Positions 27,005 to 35,427 of a stretch of DNA of 64,000 nt are shown piece after piece. Source of the stretch: Piscinibacterium candidicorallinum. GTDB taxonomy: Bacteria; Pseudomonadota; Gammaproteobacteria; Burkholderiales; Burkholderiaceae_C. Position 1 is the stretch's first letter. Every line of letters starts with the position of its first letter. The notes beneath the pieces were generated by a model. It saw nothing but the letters and a program-made list of their open reading frames with translations, made no database searches and was not told the DNA's origin. Location of the stretch: contig NZ_CP180191.1 of the NCBI RefSeq assembly GCF_047549485.1, positions 1,674,001 to 1,738,000 on the forward strand. The letters run 5' to 3'. The position numbers and the translations under genes are program-made.

Positions 27005-27868
27005 GTGCCCCAGACCGACTACCAGCCGGACCGCCTTACCGCCGGCAGCTACCTGACTGACCCCGCGCACTACGACGCCGCTCATGCGGACGTGGTGAGC
27101 GATCTGCCCTTCTGGCTGCGCATGGCCGGAGGTGCGGCCCCGTCGGCGGGGCAGGGCGCGCGCATTCTGGAGCTGGCCTGCGGCACCGGCCGCGTGGCCC
27201 TGCATCTGGCCAAGGCGGGCTTTGCCGTCAGCGGTGTGGATTTGTCGAGCGCCTTCATCGAGGCGGCACGCCGCAAGGCGGCTGCGCAGGCGCTGGACGC
27301 ACGCTTCGCGGTCGGCGACATGCGCGACCCGTCGCTCGCAGACACCCTGCTGGAGGGCCAGCGCTTCGATCGCGTGTTCATCGCGTTCAACAGCCTGGGC
27401 CTGATGCTCAATGCCGCGGACCTGAATGCCGCCGTCGCCGCAGCGGCCGCCTGCCTTGCACCGGGCGGCGAACTGGTCATCGACACCTATCCGCCCGACA
27501 TGGTGCGCGACGCGCCCATGGCCGTGGCCCACCCGGCGATCTTCCCCACCGGCAAGCCCGGCGTGGTCTGGCGCTGGGCCTATGCGCATCCGGAGACCGG
27601 CCTGCCGGTGGCCGTCGACCATCGCCACCGCTTCGATGCCGCCACGCGCCTGCTGCGCCACGCCTTCATCATCCACCACGGCGTACCGGCGGCACCGATC
27701 CCTGCCCACCTCACCGTGCGCCTGCACAGCGACGCCGAGTTGCAGGCCGCCTTCGACGCCGCCGGCCTGCAGGTGACGCAGCGCATGGGCGATCACCGCG
27801 GCGGGCCGATGCGACCTGGGTCGCGGCACAACATCTGGGTCGCTCGCCGCGAGCCGAAGCGCGCCTGA
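27005..27868 (+). CDS. Class I SAM-dependent methyltransferase
   Basis: The 287-residue protein, starting with GTG 27005, has the motif I glycine loop ILELACGTGRVALHLAKAGFAVSGVDLS, motif II GDMRDPSL and the post-motif APGGELVIDTYPPDM. These mark a methyltransferase-25-type fold. The substrate is not inferable. It is 38 bases downstream of glcB and 84 bases upstream of the M48 protease gene, so co-transcription is possible but unsupported by overlap. Confidence 0.85.
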   Translation: MPQTDYQPDRLTAGSYLTDPAHYDAAHADVVSDLPFWLRMAGGAAPSAGQGARILELACGTGRVALHLAKAGFAVSGVDLSSAFIEAARRKAAAQALDARFAVGDMRDPSLADTLLEGQRFDRVFIAFNSLGLMLNAADLNAAVAAAAACLAPGGELVIDTYPPDMVRDAPMAVAHPAIFPTGKPGVVWRWAYAHPETGLPVAVDHRHRFDAATRLLRHAFIIHHGVPAAPIPAHLTVRLHSDAELQAAFDAAGLQVTQRMGDHRGGPMRPGSRHNIWVARREPKRA

Positions 27869-27952
27869 TCTGCGGCCCGGTCGCCACGCCGGGCAGACAC
27901 GCGCCGGCGACCGGCCTATGCTGCGCGCACAAAAATTCTCGGAGGGATGGAC

Positions 27953-29320
27953 ATGAAGCGAGGCATCGCAGCCTGGGCGTTGCTGTTGGTATGTGTGTTG
28001 GCGGCTGCCGTGATCGGCCTGCTGGCGCCGCTGGAGGCCGGAAAGGCGTCCCGCGAAGCGGCGCAATTGCTCCCGGCCGATGCCGCCTGGCGCGCCGCGC
28101 TGCCGGCTGACCCGGAAGCCGCCACCGCGGCCTACCTGGCGCGCATTCCAGCCGCCGCTCAGCAGCGGGTGAATGCCTATGTGGACGGCGAGAACGCCCT
28201 GCAATTCTGGGGCTGGCTGGCCGGTCTGGCCGTGGCCGGGGTGCTGCTGTTCACCGGCTGGTCCGCCCGCCTGCGCGATGCGATCGAGGCGCGGGTGCGC
28301 GCCAGCGGGCTGCGAACAGCCCTCTACGGCGCGTTGTATGTGTTGATCACAAGCCTGCTGCTCGCGCCGCTGGCCGTGTATTCCGGCTTCTTTCGTGAGC
28401 ACGCGTTCGGCATGTCCAATCAGACCCTGGCCGCCTGGGTGACCGACCAGGCCGTCGGGCTGGCCGTGTCTGCCGTGCTGGGGGCGCTGGCCATTCTGGT
28501 GCTCTATGCCGTGATCCGCCGCGCGCCGCGCAGCTGGTGGGCCTGGGGCGCGGGCGTGGCCACGGTGTTCGGCGCGCTGCTGCTGCTGATCGCGCCGGCC
28601 GTGATCGACCCGCTGTTCAACACCTACAAGCCCCTGGCGGCCGGGGAGGTGCGCGACAGCATCCTGTCCATGGCGCGGGCCAACGGCGTGCCTGCCAATG
28701 ACGTCCTTGAGTTCGATGCCTCGCGCCAGACGCACCGCATCAGTGCCAACGTCAGCGGCATCTTCGGCAGCGCCGCCATCCGCCTGAACGACAACCTGCT
28801 CAAGCGCACCAGCCTGCCGGAGATCCGCGCCGTCACCGGGCATGAGATGGGGCATTACGTGCTCAATCACATCTACAAGGCCCTGATCATCATGGGGGTG
28901 CTGTTTGTGGCCGTAGGCCTGGCGGTGCATCACATCAGCAGCTGGCTGCTGGCGCGCTACGGCAGCCGCTGGGGCCTGCGCGGTCTGACGGATGTGGCCA
29001 GCCTGCCCCTGCTCGCGGCAGTGTTCTCCACGGTCATGCTCTTTGCCACGCCGGTCACCAACAACCTGACCATGAGCCAGGAGATCGAGGCCGACATCTT
29101 CGGCATCAATGTGGCGCGCGAGCCCGACGGCTTTGCCGAGGTGGCGCTCAAGCTGTCCGAATATCGGAAGGTCAAGCCGGCTGCGTGGGAAGCCTTCATC
29201 TTCAACACCCATCCCTCGGCCTACGACCGCGTGCTGATGGCGATGCGCTGGAAGGCGGAAAACCGCGCTGTGCTCAGTCCGACGCCTGCCACTGCACCGT
29301 CCGCAGCCTCCAGCGAATAG
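27953..29320 (+). CDS. M48-family membrane metalloprotease (Ste24/CAAX protease-like)
   Basis: The roughly 455-residue integral membrane protein has several hydrophobic segments around residues 70-230. The zinc motif TGHEMGHYVLNH lies near residue 300 and the third ligand segment EIEADIFGINVAREPDG near 378. The QTHRISANVSGIFGSAAIRLNDNLL and FNTHPSAYDR segments are typical of Ste24-type enzymes, which in bacteria take part in membrane-protein quality control. ATG 27953 is chosen because GGAGGG lies six bases before it; ATG 27947 abuts that site. Confidence 0.9.
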   Translation: MKRGIAAWALLLVCVLAAAVIGLLAPLEAGKASREAAQLLPADAAWRAALPADPEAATAAYLARIPAAAQQRVNAYVDGENALQFWGWLAGLAVAGVLLFTGWSARLRDAIEARVRASGLRTALYGALYVLITSLLLAPLAVYSGFFREHAFGMSNQTLAAWVTDQAVGLAVSAVLGALAILVLYAVIRRAPRSWWAWGAGVATVFGALLLLIAPAVIDPLFNTYKPLAAGEVRDSILSMARANGVPANDVLEFDASRQTHRISANVSGIFGSAAIRLNDNLLKRTSLPEIRAVTGHEMGHYVLNHIYKALIIMGVLFVAVGLAVHHISSWLLARYGSRWGLRGLTDVASLPLLAAVFSTVMLFATPVTNNLTMSQEIEADIFGINVAREPDGFAEVALKLSEYRKVKPAAWEAFIFNTHPSAYDRVLMAMRWKAENRAVLSPTPATAPSAASSE

Positions 29321-29335
29321 CGCGGCGCGCCCGGC

Positions 29336-30241
29336 TTGAATGCAGTGACCCCGCGTGATGACACAGCGCTGGCCCAGGCCTGCGCCACACTCGCGCGCCG
29401 CCTCGGGTTGGGCGAGACCGCACCGGAAGTCATTGGCCGCTTTTCCAACCGGGCCCTGTGGCTTTCGCCGCAGCCGGTCGTGGCGCGGGTGCCGACCGGC
29501 ACCACTGCCGTGCGCAACGCCAACGCTTTCGCTGCGCGCGAGTGCGCACTGGTGCAGCACCTGGCGCAGCAGGGTGCGCCGGTGATTGGGCCGCTGGATG
29601 GCGAGCGGGCGGGGCCGCACCAGGAAGGCGGCTGGACCATCAGCCTCTGGCAGCGCGCCCGCGTGTTGCCCGCTGCGCCAGACCCCGTCGAAAGCGCCGG
29701 CGCGCTGGCCGCCTGTCACGCTGCGCTGCGTGCCGTACCGCCGCCCTTGCAGGCCCGGTTTGCTCGTTGGCAGCCATTCGACGAGGTCGACCGACTGCTC
29801 GCCCACGCAGCGGTGCAGGCTCGTCTGAGCACCGAGGACCGCGCCCTGCTGGCTGCGCAATCCGCTGCGCTGCGCGCGCAACTGGAGGCGAACACTGCGC
29901 CGCTTCAACTGATTCATGGCGACGCACACCTGAACAACGCGCTGCATACGGCGCAGGGCATGCGCTGGCACGACTGGGAAGACGCCTTTCTCGGCCCGGT
30001 CGAATGGGATCTGGCCTGTGTGGTCTCCGGCGCGCGGGTCCTGGGTAGCCACGCGGCCTGGAGCGAAGCCGTGCTCGCCGCCTACCCGGCGCCCTGGGAT
30101 GCCGAACGGCTCCATCTCTGCATCCACGCCCGCACGCTCTTCACCGTGGCGTGGATGGCCGTGCTGTCTGGCGACGACGCGGAAAAGCTCGCACGGCTGC
30201 AGGGGCGCCTGCGCTGGCTGCATGAGCAGCCGGCTGCTTGA
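29336..30241 (+). CDS. Aminoglycoside phosphotransferase-fold protein (APH family)
   Basis: The 301-residue protein has the kinase catalytic loop LIHGDAHLNNAL and the metal motif WHDWEDAFLGPVEWDLACV, both typical of APH/choline-kinase-fold enzymes. The N-lobe is compact (VVARVPTGTT). The start is a TTG at 29336, 16 bases after the M48 stop; a GTG at 29345 is equally plausible. It probably phosphorylates a small metabolite; drug resistance cannot be inferred. Confidence 0.8.
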   Translation: MNAVTPRDDTALAQACATLARRLGLGETAPEVIGRFSNRALWLSPQPVVARVPTGTTAVRNANAFAARECALVQHLAQQGAPVIGPLDGERAGPHQEGGWTISLWQRARVLPAAPDPVESAGALAACHAALRAVPPPLQARFARWQPFDEVDRLLAHAAVQARLSTEDRALLAAQSAALRAQLEANTAPLQLIHGDAHLNNALHTAQGMRWHDWEDAFLGPVEWDLACVVSGARVLGSHAAWSEAVLAAYPAPWDAERLHLCIHARTLFTVAWMAVLSGDDAEKLARLQGRLRWLHEQPAA

Positions 30242-30288
30242 CGGCGCGGCTGCACCGGCGAAGGCACTTCCGTTCAGCGCAGGGGCCG

Positions 30289-30345
30289 TTTCCGCAGGTC
30301 TGATGCGGGTTTCCAAGGCATGTGCCTGAAAGCGCGCTTGCAGCA
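30289..30345 (+). repeat. Intergenic repeat copy E1
   Basis: Core TTTCCGCAGGTCTGATGCGG with CCGCA/TGCGG pairing, then TTTCCAAGGCATGTGCCTGA, whose GGCA-TG-TGCC is a different second hairpin sequence from copies A and C but in the same place. It forms an inverted pair with E2. Confidence 0.75.
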
Positions 30346-30395
30346 AGGACCTTGAGGCCGATGCCGTGCGAAGCCGCACCAGACAAGCGGAAGCA
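30346..30395 (-). repeat. Intergenic repeat copy E2 (inverted partner of E1)
   Basis: On the minus strand: TTCCGCTTGTCTGGTGCGGC, then TTCGCACGGCATCGGCCTCA. It matches the core exactly where CCGC and GCGG pair. The E1-E2 pair fills most of the 317-base gap (30242-30558) ahead of the hydrolase gene; nothing else is evident there. Confidence 0.75.
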
Positions 30396-30558
30396 GGCAG
30401 GGGCCTGTGCAGGTTCGTGCCCGGTGCGGCGCGAGGCTGGGCGGTCCCTGCTCGATACCTCCCGCGGAAACCCACGGTTACCTGCCGATTGGCCGTACGC
30501 GGTCGCAGCGCACCGTGGCGTTGATACGCTCTGCGCCTCCATGGAGGGACACCGAGCG

Positions 30559-32112
30559 ATGCACACCCCAGCCCAGCACCCCACGCTGCTCCCGCGCGCG
30601 ATGCGCCAAGCTTGGCTGATCGCCTGCGCCCTTGGCGCAGCGCTGTTCGTTCAGGCCGCGGCGGGCCAGGCGCCCGAGCCGGTAGCGCAGTCTGCCCCGG
30701 TGGCCGTACCGCAGACCGGCCCGCGCTTTGCCTTTGACCCGCCCGAGGAGTTCGTGCCCGGTGATCGCGTGAGCCTGCGCATCCAGGGGCTCGCGCCGGG
30801 CAGCCGCGTGCATGTCACGGCGCAGCGGCCGCGGGAAGAGGGCGGGGCGGTGGTGCTGTTCGAGAGCCAGGCGCTGTTCACAGCCAGCCCGCGCGGCGAG
30901 GTGAATCTGGCCACGGACGCCCCGGTGAATGGCAGCTACGAAGACGCGGATCTGCGCGGGCTGTTCTGGTCCATGCGGCCGACCAAGACCGCACGGCCCG
31001 CCGGCTGGCTGGCCAGCGAGGTGCGCTTCACCGCGCGGCAGGACAGCGCGGCCGGCGCGGTGATCACCGAAGGCAAGCTGCGCGTGACCCTGCAGCGCCC
31101 GGGCGTGACCGTGGAGCGCGTCGTGCCCTTCGAAGGCGCCGTGCTTGCGCGGCCGGCCGAGGACGCTCAAAACGGCGCAACCGGTGCCGCCACCCCATTG
31201 CCCCGTAAGCGCCCGGCGCTCATCCTGCTGGGTGGCAGCGAGGGCGGCAGCCGTATCACGGCAGACGCGCCGCTCTGGGCCTCGCACGGCTATGTGGCCC
31301 TGGCTCTGCCGTACTACTCGCCGCCGAGCTGGGGGCCGACGGTGGGCGCAGATGGCAAGCCGATCATCGGGCCGGACGGCAAGCCCGCGATGGGCCCTCA
31401 GCCGGCCGAGCTGCCCAGCCTGCCGCCCAGCTTTGTGGACATCCCGATCGACCGCCTGCAGACCGCGCGCGACTGGCTGGCGCAGCAGCCGGGCGTGGAT
31501 GCAGATCGCATCGGCATCATGGGCACCAGCAAGGGCGCGGAATTCGTGCTGCTGGCGGCCACGCGCATGCCCTGGGTGCGCGCAGTGGTCGCGGTGGTGC
31601 CTACGGACGTGGTCTGGGAGGGCTGGGGGCCGGATGCGCCCGTGCCCGGCCAGCGCAGCAGCTTCTCCTGGCAGGGCAAGCCGCTGCCCTTTGTGCCCTA
31701 CAAGGGCATGAACGAGGAGTTTGCCGGCTTTGCCACCGGCGCCGAGGTGCGCCTGCGCCGCCCGCAGGACGCCGGCCGCGAGGCCCATCCGGACCGTGTG
31801 GCCGCGGCGCGCATTCCGGTGGAAAACTATGCGGGGCCGCTATTGCTGATCGGCGGCATGGACGATCAGGTCTGGGCCTCCGGCCCCATGGCGCGCAACA
31901 TTGCCGATGCACGGCGCCGCGCCAATCTGCCGGTGGTCAGTCTGGTGTACGAGGGCGGCGGCCATGCCCTGGGCGGCCACGGCTGGAGCCCGACCACGAC
32001 GTACAACGCCACGCCCTACAAGATCGGCGGCACCCCGGCGGCGGAGGCGCGCTCGCAGGCCGATGCCTTTGCCAAGACCATCCAGTTCCTGCGCAGCAGT
32101 CTGGGGCAGTAG
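30559..32112 (+). CDS. Secreted acyl-CoA thioesterase/BAAT-type alpha/beta hydrolase
   Basis: The 517-residue product has a signal peptide (LIACALGAALFVQAAAGQA), an N-terminal Ig-like domain of the BAAT/acyl-CoA thioester hydrolase type (FVPGDRVSLRIQGLAPGSRVHVTAQ), and a C-terminal alpha/beta hydrolase. The hydrolase has ALILLGGSEGG, the nucleophile elbow IGIMGTSKGAEF (G-x-S-x-G), the Asp in GGMDDQVW and the His in YEGGGHALGGHG. Related proteins hydrolyse acyl-CoA esters or conjugate amino acids, but a periplasmic location makes CoA unlikely. ATG 30559 follows GGAGGG; the frame is open upstream through the repeat pair. Confidence 0.8.
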   Translation: MHTPAQHPTLLPRAMRQAWLIACALGAALFVQAAAGQAPEPVAQSAPVAVPQTGPRFAFDPPEEFVPGDRVSLRIQGLAPGSRVHVTAQRPREEGGAVVLFESQALFTASPRGEVNLATDAPVNGSYEDADLRGLFWSMRPTKTARPAGWLASEVRFTARQDSAAGAVITEGKLRVTLQRPGVTVERVVPFEGAVLARPAEDAQNGATGAATPLPRKRPALILLGGSEGGSRITADAPLWASHGYVALALPYYSPPSWGPTVGADGKPIIGPDGKPAMGPQPAELPSLPPSFVDIPIDRLQTARDWLAQQPGVDADRIGIMGTSKGAEFVLLAATRMPWVRAVVAVVPTDVVWEGWGPDAPVPGQRSSFSWQGKPLPFVPYKGMNEEFAGFATGAEVRLRRPQDAGREAHPDRVAAARIPVENYAGPLLLIGGMDDQVWASGPMARNIADARRRANLPVVSLVYEGGGHALGGHGWSPTTTYNATPYKIGGTPAAEARSQADAFAKTIQFLRSSLGQ

Positions 32113-32167
32113 GGCCGCAGTCACGTGGGCATCCGGGGACGTGCGGGAGCCCGAACAGTTCAATCAG

Positions 32168-32182
32168 ATTGCCAATGGCAAT
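32168..32182 (+). promoter_or_regulatory. Palindromic operator ahead of the MarR-GNAT gene
   Basis: ATTGCC-aat-GGCAAT is a perfect 15-base palindrome 66 bases before the start codon, with an AT-rich flank (TAAATTCAGG). MarR-family regulators commonly bind such short palindromes and repress themselves, so autoregulation is the simplest reading. Confidence 0.6.
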
Positions 32183-32247
32183 TAAATTCAGGGTGAACAG
32201 ATCGCACACGCGGCAGCGGAACGCTGCCCCCGTACACGGAGGATGCC

Positions 32248-33234
32248 GTGGTCACTCGCAACGCCCCTGAAGCTTCCGATACGCAAGCGCCATCGGCAGA
32301 CCCGCCCGCCAGCCCACTGGCCGAGCGCGCCGCCCGCCTGCGCGCCTTCAACCGCTTCTACACCCACCGCATTGGCGCCACCCGTCAGGACTATCAGGAC
32401 AGCCCCTACACCCTGGCGGAGATGCGCATCCTGTACGAGCTGGCGCATCGGGACGGTGCCACGCTCTCCAGCCTCTCGCACGAACTCGGACTGGACGCCG
32501 GCTACCTCTCCCGCACCCTCAAGCGCTTCACCCAGCAGGGCCTGGTGGCCAAGTGGCAGAGCAAGGCGGATCACCGGCAGATGCTGCTCACGCTCACCAA
32601 GGCCGGGCGCGAAGCGTTTGCGCCCTTTGATGTGCGCAGCCAGCAGCAGGCCGAAAGCCTGCTCGCCGCGCTGCCCGAGGCCGGCCAGACCGAACTGATC
32701 GCCCATCTGGCGCAGGCCGAGGCCTTGCTCACCGGCAGCCGGACCGACGTGGAGCTGCGCACCCATCGCCCCGGCGACATGGGTTGGGTGATCGAGGCCC
32801 ACGCCCGCCTGTACGCGCAGGAGTACGGCTTCAACGGCGAGTTCGAGCTCATGGTGGCTGAGATCTGCGCCCACTTCCTCAAGCACTTCGACCCCGAGCG
32901 GGAACGCTGCTGGATCGTGGAACGCGCCGGTCAGCGCCTGGGCTGCGCCTTCGTAGTGCAAAAGAGCAAGGCCGTGGCGCAGCTGCGCTGCGTGCTTCTG
33001 GAGCCCGCCGCCCGCGGCCTGGGCCTGGGCAGGCGCCTGGTGAACGAAGCCATCGGCTTCGCGCGCGACTGCGGCTACCGCGAGATGGTGCTCCAGACCA
33101 ACGACTGCCTGCATGCCGCCCGCGCGCTGTACGAGCAGGCCGGCTTCACGCTGAAGAGCGAGGAGCAGCACGAGCGCTTCGGCGTGAAACTGGTGGGGCA
33201 GGAGTGGGTACTGAACTTGGACGGCCGGAAGTGA
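32248..33234 (+). CDS. MarR-family regulator fused to a GNAT acetyltransferase
   Basis: The 328-residue protein joins a MarR winged helix (residues about 25-160: YTLAEMRILYELAHRDGATLSSLSHELGLDAGYLSRTLKRF, DHRQMLLTLTKAG) to a GNAT domain (about 170-325: VLLEPAARGLGLGRRLVNEAI for acetyl-CoA binding, ALYEQAGF). This fusion is a known family in proteobacteria. The GTG start at 32248 lies five bases after GGAGG; the ATG at 32243 is out of frame. A palindromic operator upstream suggests self-repression. The acetylated ligand is unknown and may also be the inducer. Confidence 0.9.
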   Translation: MVTRNAPEASDTQAPSADPPASPLAERAARLRAFNRFYTHRIGATRQDYQDSPYTLAEMRILYELAHRDGATLSSLSHELGLDAGYLSRTLKRFTQQGLVAKWQSKADHRQMLLTLTKAGREAFAPFDVRSQQQAESLLAALPEAGQTELIAHLAQAEALLTGSRTDVELRTHRPGDMGWVIEAHARLYAQEYGFNGEFELMVAEICAHFLKHFDPERERCWIVERAGQRLGCAFVVQKSKAVAQLRCVLLEPAARGLGLGRRLVNEAIGFARDCGYREMVLQTNDCLHAARALYEQAGFTLKSEEQHERFGVKLVGQEWVLNLDGRK

Positions 33235-33260
33235 TTTAAACCAGAATGATAAAGCGCCGT

Positions 33261-33305
33261 TTTCCGCTTGTTGGAAGACCGTCTTGACCAGATCATGGTC
33301 ATAAA
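33261..33305 (+). repeat. Intergenic repeat copy F (degenerate)
   Basis: It starts TTTCCGCTTGTTGGAAGACC, where the first hairpin is lost. The second hairpin is perfect: TGACCA (33285-33290), GATCA, TGGTCA (33296-33301). It occupies the position of the second hairpin in other copies. Confidence 0.55.
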
Positions 33306-33529
33306 AGAATAGATCCGAAAATAACCTAAACCAGCACTGGAGCGCGTCTCCGGGCAGCCCTGCTACCACTGAAACGAAGCAGTTGCGACCGCCGGGGCCC
33401 CCGAAAGCGTGACAAAAGTCACAGACGGCACCCCCGTCGCCCCGCACAATGCGCGCCGCGCTGCCCGCATGGGCGGCGCACCCACCCCAGCGGCCTTGCC
33501 GCGCCTCGCCCGAACCTCACTGAACTGCC

Positions 33530-33955
33530 ATGCTCCGCTTCGACATCCCCCGCGTCTGGTCCAACGTCATCCGTTGGGAGGCCTTCATCACCTTCGCCCT
33601 GTGCTGGGTGGCGCTGTTCGTCACGCCCTGGGTACTGGCCGTTCTTGTGGCGCAGGGCTTTGTACGCGGCTTCTTCGGCCACCACCGCTGCCCCTCGCAC
33701 TGGCTCTGGAAGCGCGTGTTCACCGCGCAGGGCTGGGCCGGCAAGCAGGAGGACGCAGGCGCCAAGATGTTTGCCAACAAGATCCTGTTCATCGCCAGCA
33801 GCGTGGCCTTCACGCTGTTCCTTGCTGGCAGCAGCCTCTGGAAGGTGCCCACCAGCCTGCTGATCGGCTTCTCCTTCCTCGAATGGGCGCTGTCCTTCTG
33901 CGCGGCCTGCTGGGTGTACGGCGCCTGGTACCGGCGCTTTCCGCCGGCGGCTTGA
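33530..33955 (+). CDS. Small membrane protein, DUF4395-like
   Basis: The 141-residue integral membrane protein has about four hydrophobic segments. It carries RGFFGHHRCPSHWLWKRVF between the second and third, a pattern I associate with DUF4395. Later segments are AKMFANKILFIASSVAF and FSFLEWALSFCAACWVYGAWYRRF. The two Cys in the last helix and the one in the HHRC loop are notable. It has no overlapping partner; the 295-base gap upstream holds repeat F. Function unknown. Confidence 0.75.
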   Translation: MLRFDIPRVWSNVIRWEAFITFALCWVALFVTPWVLAVLVAQGFVRGFFGHHRCPSHWLWKRVFTAQGWAGKQEDAGAKMFANKILFIASSVAFTLFLAGSSLWKVPTSLLIGFSFLEWALSFCAACWVYGAWYRRFPPAA

Positions 33956-33999
33956 TCGGCCTGCCGCAGTAGCGGTGCCGAGCGCGACGTGCTCTGCGC

Positions 34000-34962
34000 C
34001 TAGCGCGCCGGCCGCGCCACCAAGGCCACCCCTGCGCAGGTGATCGCCATGCCCAGCACGCTCAAGCCCGACGGCAGCAGGCCGAACAGCGCCCACTCCG
34101 CCAGCACCGCCACCACGGGCGTCAGGTAGATCATGCTGGTGGCGCGCGTGGCCTGGCCGCGGCGCATCAGGATGTAGAGCGCATTCACCGCCAGGATGGA
34201 TGCGCCGATCACCAGGAACACGATCGCGCCCACCAGAGGCCAGCTCCAGCGCACCGCAAAGCCCTCAAAGTGCAAGGCCAGGGGCGCGAGCACGATCAGC
34301 GAGGCCGCGAACTGGATCATGCTGCTGGCGCGCAGATCCACCTGCGGCGCGAAACGCTTCTGGTACAGCGCGCCGAGCGTGATCCCCAGCAGACCCACAC
34401 TGGCGGCGGCCAAGGCCGGCAGGCTCATGGTGCGGGCATCGAGCTTGTGCCAGACCACCAGCACCACGCCAGCCAGGCCCAGCACCACGCCGATCCACTG
34501 ATCGCGCCGCAGCTGCTCGTGCATGAAGCCCTTGGCGATCAATGCCGTGAGCAGCGGCTGCGTGGCCAGCAGCAGGGCGGTAATCCCCGCGGATAGGCCG
34601 AAGTACTGCGAGTAATGGCTGCCGCCCAGATTGACGGCATGCACGCCGAGCCCGGCTACCGCCACATGCAGCCAGGCCATGGGCGTGGTCGGCCAGACGA
34701 TGCTGCGCCAGCCGCCAGCCTGCGGCCGGGGCCTGTACACCACCCACGCCATCCAGAGCGCCACGCAGGCCATGCCGAACACGTAGCGCAGCGAGAGAAA
34801 CGTGAACGGCGCCGTGTACTGCAGGGCGATCTTGGTGGCCAGAAAGCCGGCGCCCCAGACCAGCACGAAGTACCAGACCAGCAGGGCCGACGGCAGGCCA
34901 GCGGACGGCGGGGGGCTGGGAGCGGTGCTCGGTGTGGCGGAAGGCTGGGTCAAAGCGAGCAA
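34000..34962 (-). CDS. DMT-superfamily transporter (EamA)
   Basis: The 320-residue protein has ten predicted helices and two EamA repeats. It includes FVLVWGAGFLATKIALQYTAPFTFLSLRY early, GLSAGITALLLATQPLLTALIAKGF mid-protein and the second repeat ending LSVLGMAITCAGVALVA. Such proteins export metabolites or amino acids. No ATG lies near the start; the TTG at 34962 (or one at 34953) must be used, since a stop lies upstream in frame. A low-complexity Ser/Pro/Thr tract precedes helix 1. Confidence 0.85.
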   Translation of the reverse strand: MLALTQPSATPSTAPSPPPSAGLPSALLVWYFVLVWGAGFLATKIALQYTAPFTFLSLRYVFGMACVALWMAWVVYRPRPQAGGWRSIVWPTTPMAWLHVAVAGLGVHAVNLGGSHYSQYFGLSAGITALLLATQPLLTALIAKGFMHEQLRRDQWIGVVLGLAGVVLVVWHKLDARTMSLPALAAASVGLLGITLGALYQKRFAPQVDLRASSMIQFAASLIVLAPLALHFEGFAVRWSWPLVGAIVFLVIGASILAVNALYILMRRGQATRATSMIYLTPVVAVLAEWALFGLLPSGLSVLGMAITCAGVALVARPAR

Positions 34963-35427
34963 ATCAAGGCGAGCAGATCAAGGCCGGTGGGCGAGTTGCA
35001 GGGCAGGGTGGCGCGGGGCGTCGATCTGGTGCGCACCGCTCAAGCGATGCTGATTCTGCACGTACGCACGCGCACACAGAAGCGGACTGCCTGTTGTTCG
35101 GACACGGTTGCGGGGGCAGGGGACGGTGAGGCCCGGATGAGTGCAAACCGCCCGGACCTGCGGCCAGCGGTCTTGGCCCCGGCCCCAAGACCCCAGCACG
35201 GCGTACGCAGACACGTCGGGAAACCTGCGTTCGCGCGGTTCACGGGATGTTTCACTTTCGGCAATAAACGAACAACCGTGGCCGCCTAGGATCGGTTCGG
35301 GCGAACACGAACATGAGCGCAGGCACTGGGGTCCTTTGGTGCGCGCAGCGCCCCGGCGGTGCGGCCGAACGCTGGCGAAAGCCGGCAGCCAGTCATGCAC
35401 CGACCGAAAACAACCGGAGGAACACCC
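34963..35427. other. 465-base divergent gap between the DMT and OmpA-family genes
   Basis: A 14-base unit GCGAGCAAATCAAG at 34955-34968 is repeated with one change at 34969-34982, straddling the DMT start. The gap should contain both divergent promoters, but I could not assign either with confidence. No gene or RNA was recognised. Confidence 0.5.

Noticed and set aside
26912..30475. A minus-strand frame open for over 1100 codons antisense to four plus-strand genes.
   Set aside because: Composition is Arg/His/Gln-rich shadow peptide; the plus-strand genes show clear family motifs throughout.
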